Below are positions 35,751 through 49,011 of a stretch of DNA of 64,000 nt, one piece after another. The translations under genes were made by a program, and so were the position numbers. Source of the DNA: Phycomyces blakesleeanus NRRL 1555(-) (taxonomy: Eukaryota > Mucoromycota > Mucoromycetes > Mucorales > Phycomycetaceae); NCBI RefSeq assembly GCF_001638985.1, contig NW_017265137.1, positions 2,319,848-2,383,847 on the forward strand. The letters run 5' to 3'. How positions within the stretch are numbered: position 1 is the first letter of the stretch; each line of letters starts with the position of its first letter. Below the pieces are notes generated by a model. The model worked only from the letters and a program-made list of their open reading frames with translations, did no database searches and was not told the DNA's origin.

Positions 35751-38298
35751 TTAATGACGAGCAGTAGCAGTAGTGGTAGCAGCAGCAGCAACAGCAATGG
35801 CAGCCACAACAGCAACTGCAGCAGCAATAACAGCAGTAGTGTTAACAGCAGAGACATAAGTGTAAGCAGTGTTGGTTACAATAGCAATAGCCTTGCTTGC
35901 ATTTGTTGTTGTGTTTGCCGTTGCTGTTTTTATTGTTGTAGCAGGTGTAGCAGGTGTAGTAGCAGGAATAGATGCAGCATTAGCAGCATCAGCAGCGTCA
36001 GGAGTAGATGCAGGTGCAGATGTAGGTTCAGGTGTAGAAGCAGGTGTGGTTGTTGTGATGGGTTTAGCAGGTTTATTAGTTGCAGAAGGACCCCAGCCAT
36101 AAGACCGCTTGACTGCTTCGTTCCAGCCGTTGTACATTGCTTCCCGACGTTCGCCGGTGATTTTGGAGTCAAAGATCATCCGTCCTTCGGTGTTTATGAG
36201 TGCCAGTTCGTCAAAGGACTTCCAGAAACCGGTTGCAAAGCCGGCAGCAATGGCCGACCCGAGTGCAGTCATCTCGCGCATCTGGGGCCGGTCCACGTGA
36301 ATGCCAAGCACATCAGCCTGGATTTGCATGCAGAGGTCCGAGTTGGACATTCCGCCGTCGACCTTGAGGGATCTGAGGGGCTTTCCGGACTCTTTGTTCA
36401 TGGCCTCCAGGATTGCACGGGATTGGTAGCAGACTGCCTCCAGAGTTGCTCTGCAGATGTGTTCGAGACGGGTGAACTGGGTCATGCCACAGATCGTGCC
36501 ACGCGCATCGTCTCTCCAATAGGGCGCAAACAGACCGGCGAACGCAGTGACAAAGTAGACCCCGGCAGACGAATCGACCGTCGACGCAAGCCGGTTGAGG
36601 TCCAGGGCGTCCTCGATGACACCCAGGTTGTCTCTGAGCCAGTTGATGGACGAACCGGCAACGGCAACCGAGCCTTCCAAGGCGTAGGCTGGAGGGTGGT
36701 CGCCGAACTGGTAGGCCACCGTAGTCAAGAGGCCGTTCTTGGAGATGACGGGAGCAGAACCGGTGTTGAACAACATAAAGCAGCCTGTACCATAGGTATT
36801 CTTGGCATCGCCTACGTTGAAGCATTTCTGGCCAACCAAGGCAGCCTGTTGATCACCCAAGCAGCCGGCAATAGGAACGCCCTCCAGAGACCCCTCGTCG
36901 ACCAGACCGTAGATCTGAGAAGAGGAGACGATTTTTGGCATGTGGATCTGATCAAATTTGAAGAAGCTATCCAAAACAGAATAATAGTATGAATTGTTAA
37001 TAATTTAATAATTAAGCTGAAACTACAATACAATGTTCATTGTCCATTGTTAAAATTACTATTATTATTGCTATTATTGCTATTCAACTAAAATAATTAA
37101 ATCAAATCAAATCAAATCAAATCAAATCAAATCGAATTGAATTGAATATAGCCAAATCAAATCTTATTCAATTGTTATAAAAAATAGATAGATAGTTAAA
37201 TAGAAACTCTTACTGTTTGGCTTCCTCGCTCCACTGTAGTGTGTGAATGTCCATGAGCATTGTTCGGCTAGCGTTGGTTACATCGGTTACAAGAACATTG
37301 TTCTTTTGTCCTCCAGTCAAATTCTACGTTACAGAAATAAATGTGAGATTATTATTGTTGTTATTTTTAAAGAATATATATATATATAATATATGAGACC
37401 CGGGTTAAAATAAATATGAAAAAAAAAGATGTAAAGGCAAAGGCAAAAAAATCACAAATCAAAAATCAAAAATCAAAAATCTGAGTTAAAACGGGAAGAA
37501 ATAGAATAAAAATAAAAATAAAATAAAAAAAAAGGGGGGGGGGGGGGGGGGGAAAGAAAATAAAAATAGAAATATATATATATTAGGGCTTACGTAAATC
37601 AACCAGGTATCAACTGTTCCAAACTGAAGACGTTGTTGCTGTTGTGCTTGTTGAACGATAGGAACGTTGTCAAGTAGCCATCTCAGTTTGACTGCTGAAA
37701 AGTAGGTGGTGAGGGGAAGACCGCAGAGATGTCTGAGACAGTCGACACCCTTTGGATCGGTTGCAGCCAGGGCCTTTACGGTTTCGGTGGTACGAGAATC
37801 GCTCCAGACAATGGCGGGATGGAGGGGTTGGCCGGTCAATCTATCCCAGGTGACTACTGTCTCTCGCTGGTTGGTGATGCCGATGGATGTGATATCGCTT
37901 GCTTTGTGACCGAGGATCTTTAGTTTATTGACTGCATGTTCGATACATGTCCTTGCAGTGTCAATGATTTCATAAGGATCATGTTCCACCCACCTAATTT
38001 AGTATTAGTATATATATATATATATATATTATTTTTTTGATTGATTGATTGGATGAACAAGTTGAATGAATGGGGGTAGTCAAAAGTATATATATATATA
38101 TATATAAAAGAATGATAAAGATTGTATATTAGTATTAGGGATAACAAAGGTAATTATTATCAATATTAATTACCCTGGCTGTGGATAGTGCTGCTCCAAC
38201 TCCATCTGATGGAAAGTGACAATCGAGCCATCCTTGTCAAAGACAACAAAGCGGGTCGAGGTCGTGCCTTGGTCAAGGGCTCCAACGAATTGAGGCAT
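35751..38298 (-). CDS. GUT1: Glycerol kinase with an unusual hydrophobic C-terminal tail
   Basis: Four exons: 38298-38174, 37993-37594, 37323-37214 and 36966-35751, giving 616 aa. It converts glycerol and ATP to glycerol 3-phosphate. FGGY-kinase signatures include [15 protein letters not shown] at the start, [52 protein letters not shown] and [15 protein letters not shown]. The kinase core ends near RSYGWG, as in homologues. About 110 extra residues follow: a Thr/Pro/Ala linker, then an Ala/Val stretch [18 protein letters not shown] and a short basic end (TARH). This could be a tail anchor, comparable to membrane-attached glycerol kinases, or an expansion of GCA-type triplets without function. 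Frames on the opposite strand are shadows of it. Confidence 0.95.
37534..37552 (+). repeat. Uninterrupted run of 19 G
   Basis: The tract lies in the second intron of the glycerol kinase gene (C19 on the coding strand) within otherwise AT-rich sequence. It can form a G-quadruplex on the plus strand and its length is likely unstable. Confidence 0.9.
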
Positions 38299-39108
38299 CA
38301 AAATATGAGAAAGTTGAGAAAAATTTAAGAAATGTAGAATTTACAAGAAAAGGAGAAGAGAAGCAAAAAGAATAAGAAAAAAAATTATACATTTTATTTA
38401 TATATGCCTTTTCTAATAAGAATATTTCCTCTTATTGGTTCTTTGATGCACATCGGGAAACCGCTGCAGAAATTGATTATCATAATCTTATATATATAGA
38501 AACACACCACACATACAGCACACAAGAAAGATAAAAGTGTACAAGCGGATTAATCGGTGTGTTTAATTGATTACTATTGGTCCCTTTAAGCCAAATACAC
38601 CTAAACATCAAAAATAAATATAAAATAAAAAAATTACCCTAAAAACCGGTTTGCTCTTTTTTTTATTATTATTATTATTATTTGGTACAATTTTTATTTT
38701 ATACTTTTGTCACAAGCCAAGTGGTACAAAAAAAGAAAGATTACATTTTCAAATGGAAGCAGAATATTATTTTATACAGGTCAAAATAATAAACTAAAAA
38801 AAAAAAAAAAAAAATCACACACAAAAACCTTTGCAAAGTACTTTTGTGTCAAGCTATTGTTCTTCATATTTTTATTTTTTATTTTTGAAACAAGAACATA
38901 TTGTTTCAATTTTCAAATTACTTGCTATTATTTAATGATTTCATCAATGGTAATGATATTGGTTATCTATATCAAGAATACGTTACACCTATATAATATA
39001 TTATAAACACACTACAAATATCTTTCACTTCTTGTTCTTCTACTCTTTAAAATAATAATAAAAATAATAAAAATATATTATTTATTTATTTATTTACTTA
39101 TTTATTTT
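38299..39108. other. Intergenic region upstream of glycerol kinase
   Basis: AT-rich with poly-A and (TTA)n tracts. A 99-codon Lys/Phe-rich plus frame at 38707-39006 looks like translated low-complexity sequence. No gene is called. Confidence 0.5.
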
Positions 39109-40885
39109 TTAATGTCTAGTGTTACAGATATCTGGTTTGCAGTGGCTTGTAAACACAGCCTGGTCAGACTCGATCTGAATTGTCGAGTGGTGGACACCGT
39201 ACATATCACACACAATGTGCTGACTTCTTTGCAGAACTTCATCATAGCTCAGCTCAGAGTCAGCAGAAACGGTGATGTGTGCAGTCAGAGAGCTCTTTCC
39301 AGGTGACAAGGTCCAGATGTGCAGATCGTGAACAGCAACAACACCAGGAATCTGAGACAGCGACTTTTCAATCGCCTCTGGTTCAATATTGCCAGGCACT
39401 CCCTCCATCAACACCGCAAGCGAGTCCTTGACAAGGTGGTAAGTAGTGTAGAGCACAAGAATAGAGAACATGAATGTGCACAATGGATCAACAATGGTGT
39501 AGGAAGGCTTGAAGATCAAAATGATTGAAGAAATCAAGACGCCTTGATAATAGAAATAAAATTTTATGGTTAGTCTTAGTTATCAACATACACACTACAC
39601 TACACACACATATTCATTCATTCATTCATTAATTAATTAATTAATTAATTAATTAATTGTCAAGACAAGGCATTCTTGCAAATCAATCAATCAATCTATA
39701 TAAATACATGTATGTGTGTGTGTGTGTAGTGTGTTTGCATATATCATTATACTCATATGTATACACACCAACAGATGCCAACAAGTCACCCAATACATGA
39801 AGAGCTGCTGCACGCAAATTGATGTTGGTTTCCTATCAAAGCAATATACTTCATTAGTATATATATATTCATTAATTCATCTTACTTTGCGAGAAGGCTG
39901 GGTGTTAACAAGAGCCTCGGTATCTGCATCAGCATGGCTGTGGCTGTGGCTGTGGTCATGCTCATGGTCGTTATTATGATCGTGGTCGTGGTCGTGGTCG
40001 TGCTCGCTACCGTGGCTATGATCATGGTCGTCATGGCTGTGACCATGCCCATGATGGTGTCCACCCAAAACATACGCCAATCTATAACATACCAAAGAAA
40101 AATGTTGTGTTTAGTTTCTTTTGACTAATGATATGAGTTCAAAGAAAATGCATGAAAACTTACACAACATTGACAGCAACACCAATCGATGCAGTAATAC
40201 ACATCTAAATCATTAGTTGGTTTTCAATAAGTTAGTTGTTTAATAAGTTGAATACAAATAAATATCTCTTTTAGACAGTAGATCAACGTGCAGTAAAAGA
40301 AAACAAAAACCAAAACAGACACTCCCTGAACTAGAATCTAAATTTCTCTTCTTCATCCTCATCTTCACCTTCTACTCTCTGCTTCTCCTTAATTCTCCCT
40401 CTCCTTTCTCTTTCTCTTTCTCTTTCTCTTTTTTTTTTTCTTGCTCTTAATTTAATTAAGAAATAATAAAGGTGGGTTATATAACTAAATATATATATTA
40501 CCAGTTTAGCATCGATCTCCTGGGGTCTCTTGACACGTTCAATGGCCTCGACAACCAAATAGGCTGTCAATACCCAGATAGTCAAAACCGAAACAAGAGC
40601 AGCAATCACTTCAGCACGATGGAAACCATATGTGTGACCTATAGAAACACAAGAAAAAGAAAAGAAAAAGAACGCATGTATGTATGTGAGTAAAATGAAA
40701 ATTGATCATGTAATACAAAAATAATAATAACAAGAAAATATTTACGCTTTGTAGCAGGTTTTTCGGCAAGATAAATAGCAGCCAAAGCAACAATAAAACT
40801 GGCCACGTCAGACAACAAGTGAAAGGCATCCGACATAAGAGCTTTTAGTTTTCATAGATAAATTAATTAATAAAATATCATTCAA

Positions 40886-40936
<51 letters not shown>

Positions 40937-41247
40937 TGTGTGTACGTATGGGCGTATAGGCATAGGCGTATATATAGTTATGATAATGGGTGTACATGTG
41001 TTGTCTTACCAAGGGAATTAGCAAAGTAACCTGCTACCAATTCAGTGCCAAAGAACACCAGGGCAAGAGCAGTAGCAAACATAAGCTTGCGTTTTGTTGA
41101 TCGTGCATTATCGGAATTCTTGGCAGTGATGTTTGAACATGAAGATGCATTGGGCATGCTATAAGAAACCACAGACCCCGAGAGATGCGATCTTGATGGG
41201 GCTGTCAATGGAGTATGTTCATCCGCAGTAGAGTGTGAATGAGCCAT
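39109..41247 (-). CDS. Zinc transporter of the cation diffusion facilitator family (Zrc1/ZnT type)
   Basis: Seven exons: 41247-41010, 40841-40746, 40638-40502, 40204-40164, 40081-39886, 39832-39769 and 39542-39109, giving 401 aa. Six membrane segments are expected. Metal-site motifs are present: NSLALMSDAFHLLSDV in helix 2 and LHVLGDLLASVGV in helix 5, supplying the H/D residues of the transport site. The cytosolic loop between helices 4 and 5 is a dense His/Asp run (HGHGHSHDDHDHSHG and more), typical of zinc-specific members. The C-terminal domain has VHDLHIWTLSPG and CDMYGVHHSTIQIE. Family role: zinc/proton exchange out of the cytosol into vacuole or ER. Vacuolar location is likely but not shown by the sequence. 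Confidence 0.93.
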
Positions 41248-42451
41248 ACTGAGTATCTTTTTCTCTCTCTCTTTTATTCTTTGTTTAGATAAAGAAATAC
41301 TTCTTCTAATTTAACAAAAGAGAAATAATATGAAAGAAAGAAAGGAAGAGGAAGAAAGGAAATAAAAGAAGAAAAAAAATAGAATAAAATCAATTGAAAA
41401 AGGAAAAAAAAAAAATCAAAAGAAATTAAAGACGAAACAACAAAGGAAGAAAAAAAAATCAAAATAAAGGAAACAATTGCCTAAATATATATTATATATA
41501 TATTATACATATATATATATATATAATATATATCTGCTATGTGCTATGTGCTATGTGCTATGTAATGTAGTGTAATGTAGTGTAGTGAAGTGATTATGTA
41601 TATATATATATATATATATATAGGATGACATATTGCTTACTATAGTATAATTAATCAAGCAGGTAATAAGTAATAAGCAATACTCTATCAAAAAATCAAG
41701 ATCCTGCTGTCTTCCTTTACTAGCTCTATGGCTCTCTCTTTTAGACTTCTTTACTGTCTCAAAATAAAATAAAATGGATATATGTAATAATGAATCACGT
41801 GCTGATCGTGCTTCACTGCCATCTTGTCTAGACAAAGTAGGATCCATTGTTGTCGTAAAGGAAGCACGAGCATTTAGATCGCCTACCAAAACATCAGTCC
41901 ATCAAAATAATAACTCTATTCATAATTCATCATGAAAAAAGGACACTAATTGTATGTATATATGCCTATATTATATAATGCTATTTATTCTATTTTATTT
42001 TTGCCCTTTTGGACTACCTTACTGCCTGACTGCCTGACTGCTTGACTGTCTGTCTTGTCGGCTAAAGAGCTTATGTAGGTTTATCCAATACGATCAAAGA
42101 ATTTTTGTATTAATTTTCAAGGCAGCTCCAGTAGAATTAATAAAATCAGTCATAAATTTCTTTAAAAATAATAATCAGTTTTTATTGCTTGTTACAATGA
42201 TCAAGACGCAGTAATCACATTGACTTATTTCAAAGTACAGCTAATAATGCACAGCACCACAACCCACAGTGTACAAAGCACAAGGCACGAAGAATAAGTA
42301 ACAAGGAACATATATCTTTCACAAATTAAACAAAGATTCATATATACATATACATATTATAGACTAATAAATTAGCTAATTCTGGGTCAGTGTGTTTTGT
42401 ATATATTTTTTGGTCCTTTTTTTATTTTATTTTATTTATTTATTTTTATGG
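41248..42451. other. Intergenic region with simple repeats
   Basis: Poly-A/G-rich leader of the zinc transporter, (AT)n runs, and a short tandem CTATGTG/TGTAGTG array at 41534-41590. It includes the possible LINE relic listed separately. Confidence 0.5.
41690..41905 (-). pseudogene. Possible relic of a LINE-type endonuclease
   Basis: A minus-strand frame contains TDVLVGDLNARAS, which resembles the GDxNAR motif of the apurinic endonuclease domain of LINE retrotransposons, then about 55 codons without further motifs. The match is short and could be chance. Confidence 0.25.
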
Positions 42452-45400
42452 TTAAAACTCAATCGGTAAAGGAGCAGGGCTGAGCTTCATGCTATTTCTA
42501 AAGATTATCAGATCAAAAATTCTCCTCGTGCTAGTTATTACCAGATCATTATAATTAGCATTATCCTCAGCATAAACATCGTAACCATAATCATAATCAT
42601 TAGTATCATCTCTTGTTTTTTCTCTCTGTCTCTTTCTCTCGATATTCTCCAGCTCTGACATTACATGGGTAATTAATTTGACTGTGTCAGTGCTGGTATT
42701 AATAGCAGTAAAATTCAATTCCTCTGAGCCGTCGTTATTGCCAAGACTCTCGAGTACTACAGACAGGAGTGTATCGGCAACCAACGGTGTACTACCCATC
42801 ATTCTAATGATCGTATCTTTGAGTTCATGCAACCCGGCAAGTCTTATTTCTTTGGGCCCCAGATGTTCTTGTATCCGATTCACACATTGTTTCCGTAGTC
42901 CGGGGTCCAACAACCATGAAGGAAAAGAGCTCCTGTTGTGGGATTGAATGTGTACCGATAGTCTACGGATGTGTGCTGATTCCGGTTCAATGTAACGTTT
43001 GATAAAATTAACCAACGATTCTTTGGTAACCTTTTTTAATTCATCGGCGTCCTCTTCATCTTTAAAACAATAAAGAAAGAAGCATCAGTACATATATAAT
43101 AAATAAATTGAAAAGGTGAACAATGTTACCTTGCTCAAAATTGTAATAACCTGAGCGAATATGAGACCAGTACTTGTCACCCTCCTGGCCAATACTCTTC
43201 ATCTTCCCCAGTTTTTTGTGAACCAATGACTGTATCTGTGCCATGTACTCAGTGTCAGACATTGCCTCCACAATTCCCCCGAGGTTTTTCAGAAACTCTT
43301 CGATTCTTCTTTCCACATAAAGCGTGTGATTATTACTTTGTACCATCAGTCGATAGCTAGTGTGACCTGCTTGAATGTTCATTCCACTAAACACAGTATA
43401 GCCTATAATGAATCCATATACACATTTTAGTCGTTTGATTAAATATCAAATTACTTTTGTGACCAGATATTTTCTTTTGCTTTCAATTGCTGAAAGAAAA
43501 TAAACCATTTCATATATACTTATTTATTTACCTAGATGTTCTTTGGTTCGCAATTGATTAAAAAAAGGTTCTCTGGATATATGAGCTACTAAATTCAATC
43601 TGGCTCGTTCCCACTTGTTGTCTTCATTTCCAATCTGAATCATATACAGCACACCAGAATCGACAATTTCTGGATCTGATACCTGTTTCTGATAAAGCCA
43701 TTTGGTACCTAGAGGCCACAGAACACAAGACAATCGACCAAAACAATAAAGAGATATTACTACTATTGATAATAATATCTCATAATCTGTACATACACAT
43801 TTGGCTATATATCTTTATTTTACCTTTTGGAAATATCACACTACGTGAAATATTTGACTGGCAAAGTTTGGCTTTAGATAACGGACGATAGTTTAATAGA
43901 TCTGTTGCAAAAGTAAACAAATAAATAGCCTTTTCCTTTGAGATGTTTCCGTTGACTAAAGCCTCGATGTGCAGTTCGGACAAGAAACTTGAATAGAATA
44001 ATTCTATATCCTCGACAGTTGTGTTTCTCAATTCATAAAGTCTCTCTGTGTCAGTCCATCTGTCATCCCCAGCCAGGTAGTCCAAGTAATGATTGGCGAT
44101 TCTGAGAGGTTGTTCCATTTCAAAATTCTCAAAAGATCTAACCAACTATTCAAAGAAGAACAAGAAATAAAGAGAAAAAAGCATGTACTTTTAGCAAATA
44201 ACAATAACAATATACTCACTTCTTCTCTCACCTTTTCTCTGAGTGAAATAAATGCCTTTGGGTCAACTTTAAAATCAAGCAAATTCCGGATGATCATCTC
44301 AAACAAAAACGGTAATTTGTCGTTGAATCCATCGATTATAAGCTCTAGTCCGTGAGTCCCTCCTTTGAGTGAGAATATCAAACCCGCAGTCTCGGCATTG
44401 TACGTGTATTCACTTGATGAATATCTGATCAAATGTGCGCACAACCTGTTAAAAGTAATAATAGCAATAATATTCACAAATTTCCTTCTTAGTTAAGAAA
44501 ATAATAGTAATATTAGTTATTTTACTTGCATTGTTCTGACACTGTTGGCTGCAGTATCACCAGAAAATTTGCTTTTGAAAAAGACCCATACATTTGCCTT
44601 TGGGATCCAAAATGTGTCGTCTTTTTTATGCCACAGTTTTAGCTTTGGGTTTTCAATGATTAAGTCGGGTTTCTTTTTTATATTTTTAATATCAAGTCTG
44701 TGAACTTGATAGTCTAGTGGGATAAAGATATTCGGGAGAGGCAAATGAAGTTCTGGGTGGAGGGTTAAATGACTCAATTTCTGATTAACAAAGAATATAT
44801 ATATATATATGTGTGTGTGTATTAGTATAAGTAAGTAAGTAAGTAAGTAAGTATGTGCGTATATTAACATTTTGAAATTCTTTTGATTATAGCTATTGTT
44901 ATTATTATTCTTTTTTAAAAAATTACCTTTTTAAAGCTGGTATCGAATTCAAGTACTTGGTATTCTGTACCATACCATTTCTCACGTAAGGTACACTCCA
45001 CATCATGCTCTTGACTTGTTAACAAGAGCCTAAAGTTGTCAGTCCGCAGCCAGTTGAGATTATCTTGAATTACTGTTGGATTGTACTCTTGAATAATATG
45101 GCTGCCGTTTATAATACGATTTGGATGGTAATTACGTTGCATAAGTCCAGCCAGATCAGAAACATAGGCAGATTCTCCAAACTCATTATTACCAAACTCA
45201 AATTCAAGTCTTGACAAGGACTGGAATTCGGTAAAAAAAGATTCCTGTACCCCGATTTCTTTGATAAGCTTTATGTACTGGAATACTGCGACCACAATAT
45301 CTTTATAACAACCTTCCACAATAAAATAAAAGGAAACGATATATAAGTAGCTATAAGTATATTCTAATATTGCTGCTTTTATTATAATTACAATTGCTTT

Positions 45401-46943
45401 GGTTTGTAATCAAAAGAATAATAATAATAATAATAATAAGAAGAAAAAAACCAGTAGACTTACTTTGACCCTTTTCTGTAAGGTCCACACTAATTGAATA
45501 GAACCCAAAGCCAATGCCACCATGTTTGGCAGATACCTCAAGTGATTCGGCCCACCCATTGTTTTTAAATAATGAGAATAACGACCCCTTTCCTTCGTGG
45601 CCAATGAGACGAGATATGTAGTTTTCTGGCTAGATATTATATATTTCATTGGGTGTGAATTTGCGAGATCATATCATTATTATTATTGTTGCTGTTGTTA
45701 AGGTTCAGAGCCTTTATATATATATGTACAATCTTATATTTTGTTTATTTACCTGATGAGCATAAAGCGGGTATTGATCAGGAAAAGGAAATACAATATC
45801 AATATTGCGAATATTTTTGATTGGTTTGATAAATATCTGCTTCTAATGTAGGCGTCAATACGACTTCTTTTATAGATACATATACATGCATATACACATG
45901 TAATACATGCATATTAAACAGCTTAATAATAGCCTTACCAAGAGTTCATTGCTTGTCAACGGAGAATCAGGAAACTGAGGTGGACTGATATTCTTGTTTG
46001 GTACTTCTTTGAATTTATCGACTGCCAACTCTGTTAAACAATCCAATGAATCTATACATTTGAAATAGTGTATTATAAGAGGCTATTATTAAATATTTCT
46101 ACTGATTGATTTTTCTTTTCAAAAAAAAGTATTTAATTGTACCTTTCCCAAGGATACATAACTTCATAATATTGGCAGAATAATATGACTTATAGAAATT
46201 TATCAATTCGCTGCGAATATCTGTGATACTTCTTTTCAGATCGTCACACAGGGTTTCATGGTTTCCTGTACCAAAGTGACAAAAGGGATGGCTTGGATTT
46301 CCCAGTGATTTCTCAAGTTGAAATTTTCTCCAGTGATCATTTTGCTTATTATCGTCATGTTCTACATTAAATAAAAATGAGCACAGCTATGTATATAGGT
46401 ATACACTTTACCAGAGTTGATGATGTTTAATTCCCTTTCGGCACATGTTTCTGAAAATAAAGGACTGACAAAGAACTGCGAAAAGCGATCCAAAGCACCC
46501 TCAAGATACTTTTGATCAATTTCAAAATAATATTGTGTATTTTCTGTACCAGTGAACGCATTTGATTGACCTGAGTGGTCTGCAAGATATTTTCTGTATT
46601 CATTATCTCTGGGATACTTCTTTGTACCCATAAATAATAAATGTTCACAAAAGTGGGCCAGTCCTTGAAAGTCATCCTTTTACATAGAGTAAGTATCTAT
46701 AAGAAAAATAAAAAAAAGTAGATATTTGTTACTTACTGGATCACTGAGATGACCAACATGTACATCAAGAGCAGCACTAGAGACATTTGTGTCCGGATCG
46801 CTGACCAAAAGAACCTCTAGTTGGTTCTCAAGTCTGATGAGGCGATATTTACGGTGATCATGGACAGACTTCTCGAGTGAGGTTTTGTATGTACAGAATT
46901 TTCCACAACCAGAAGATATCCATTCAGAAGAGTTTGATACCAT
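42452..46943 (-). CDS. STE23: Insulin-degrading-enzyme-type M16 zinc metalloprotease
   Basis: Thirteen exons: 46943-46737, 46676-46412, 46361-46143, 46051-45939, 45842-45753, 45629-45464, 45312-44927, 44780-44530, 44445-44220, 44145-43824, 43708-43532, 43402-43130 and 43059-42452. Together they give 1100 aa, close to animal IDE and yeast Ste23. The inverted zinc motif HFCEH lies at residues 77-81 in [16 protein letters not shown]. The third zinc ligand aligns with E158, whose codon is split by intron 2. [18 protein letters not shown] and [14 protein letters not shown] follow. The C-terminal half keeps [14 protein letters not shown]. Family role: degradation of short peptides in the cytosol; in yeast Ste23 also helps mature a-factor. 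Intron 8 must begin GC (GCAAGT) to keep the frame. A basic/acidic insert of about 30 residues ([15 protein letters not shown]) lies near the end. Confidence 0.95.
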
Positions 46944-47579
46944 AGTGATAGTAGATATTTTAAATAAAAACTACCAAAGTAATGAACGCACAGATACAAA
47001 AGAAATTACCTCTATTTTAATTTCATAATTAATATATTATATATAAAAAAACAATGAGTTGGCTAAAAGTATAATCGCATCTTTATCGTCTTTATTTCTT
47101 TATTTTTTTAAATATGCTATTCTCGACATTGAAAAGGTGTTGTCTGTCAACACATCTTCTTTAATGTCTTTGACCACTTTGAAAAAGACATTCAAATATC
47201 TAGTCCTTCATTAGGAGATAGCTCACAAACTACCATTTAGAATAAAGAGATTTACTTAAAGTATGTTTCAATATTATAGACACATATCCACATTGAATAA
47301 GTTTGAAACGCAACAGTAACAGGATCAACGTTAATAGCAACATTTCATTACATATTTTTCTTTCTCTTTTTTTAAGAGTAAATTATTCACAGTATTTATT
47401 GCATAGTAACATGCTTCATATGTATGTGTTCCCTTTTTTTATTTCTTCAGATTTAAAGTCTAGAGTATACATATTACCTAGTGTGACATGGCCATCTCAA
47501 AGAGTTCCAACCTCTTTATTCTATTCTTGTAAAAAAAAGCCAAACTTGAGACTGTGTAGGGCTGACATACATTTTTTAT

Positions 47580-47611
<32 letters not shown>

Positions 47612-47693
47612 ATTATGTTATATTATTTATTCTGTACTTTAGACCGTGGCTTATAATGGCAATGTTGACTACATTAACAACCTTATTATTCCA
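46944..47693. promoter_or_regulatory. Divergent intergenic region between STE23-type protease and ALKBH1 genes
   Basis: About 750 bp separate the two start codons. It may also hold an unrecognised first exon of the ALKBH1 gene: the open frame continues upstream of the chosen ATG to a splice-acceptor-like TTTAG at about 47639-47643. T-rich tracts lie at 47568-47620. Confidence 0.4.
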
Positions 47694-49011
47694 ATGGAAC
47701 CTCCAGCTCACTTGACATCTCGTCGACAACGTAAGATCTGGGAACAGCAACAAAAAGACAATGCTGCCAAACGACACAAGCCACACCACGATCCTTTTCG
47801 CACTCTCGAACGACACTTCAAAGCACCTCATCCATCTATGGAAGATGTGATTGATCTCCACGCACCTCACGATAAACTAATAGCCGTACCTCTTGCCCAT
47901 CCTCTTACTTCTGATGTATTTGGCCCACAAATAACTTCACAGACCGCTTATATAGTCAAAGATATTCCGGGCCTAATAGTGATCCCTAACCCATTCAGCC
48001 CAGAAGCTCAAAGGGCAATGATTGCACAATGCCTCACAGACTTTGCTCGACCACCCAATACATCCAACCATGACGCATTTTTCAAGATACCCGAAACAGG
48101 ACTCTGGCCTCTTTATGTGGCCGAGCAATCCGGAGCCAAGTCTATTCCGACAGTGCCTCCAAAGGAAAAAAGCCAGGGTGCTTTTTTGGCCAACTCATTG
48201 CTGTCACCCACAGATATGCTCCGTAAGCAGCGGTGGGTTACGCTCGGATATCAATATCACTGGGGTACAAAAGAATATGATCTCGAGCGAGATATCAAAG
48301 TACCCTCGACAGTGGGTGAGATGGCTGTGGATGTGGTGACTGCAATCCAAGGAATTGGTGGTGAAGGCTGGACGAATTCATACCAGGCCAATGATTTTGC
48401 AGCTGAGGCCGGAGTAATTAATTATTATCAGATCAAAGACACTTTGATGGCCCATGTTGATAAAAGTGAACTAAACATGGAAGCCCCACTTGTTTCCGCC
48501 AGGTAAATTTCTTTTCTACTTTGTACACATACAAACCAAATGTTAATTGAAGAGGTGATCTTGATAAATAACCAAATTCTCATTTTATGATTTTTTTTAA
48601 AATATATATATGTATCAGCTTTGGATTGTCGTGCATTTATCTTCTTGGAGGTCCCACAAAGGAAACACCCCCTGTAGCTCTCCGCCTATCCAGTGGCGAT
48701 ATTATTGTCATGACGGGAGCTTGTCGGAAAGCCTATCATGGTAAGCGCAAGGAACAATATTTCTCCTTATTTTAATATTTTTTTAAAAGAGAAAATATCC
48801 AACTTTATAACTAATTGCACACAAAAATGTATATATTTATATAATAGGGGTTCCTAGGATCCTTGAAGGCACGTTGCCAGATTACCTCGGATCTGATGCG
48901 TTTGGTGACCAGTTGGATGGGGAGCTTCTTGGAAAATGGATGAATAGTACTCGTATTAACCTCAACATTCGTAAAGTATTTCCCTCATCTACCTCCCTGG
49001 AGACTCCTTAA
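47694..49011 (+). CDS. ALKBH1: AlkB-family Fe(II)/2-oxoglutarate dioxygenase, ALKBH1-like
   Basis: Exons 47694-48502, 48619-48740 and 48848-49011 give 364 aa from the first in-frame ATG. An upstream exon may add residues, since the frame is open back to 47646. The dioxygenase core has WVTLGYQYHWGTKEYD, AGVINYYQIKDTLMAHVDKS with the iron-binding HxD (HVD), SFGLSCIYLLGG, LRLSSGDIIVMTGACR and AYHGVPRIL with the second iron His; an arginine for 2-oxoglutarate follows in the last exon. This layout matches ALKBH1, which demethylates tRNA m1A and modifies mitochondrial tRNA in animals. The N-terminal SRRQRKIW helix is also typical. The fungal substrate is not known from the sequence. Confidence 0.9.

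Noticed and set aside
35754..36992. 412-codon plus-strand frame
   Set aside because: Exact antisense of the last glycerol kinase exon; Ser/Cys-rich translation of AGC-type triplets.
39882..40128. Thr/Met-rich and Val/Met-rich frames
   Set aside because: Out-of-frame readings of the His/Asp-rich loop of the zinc transporter.
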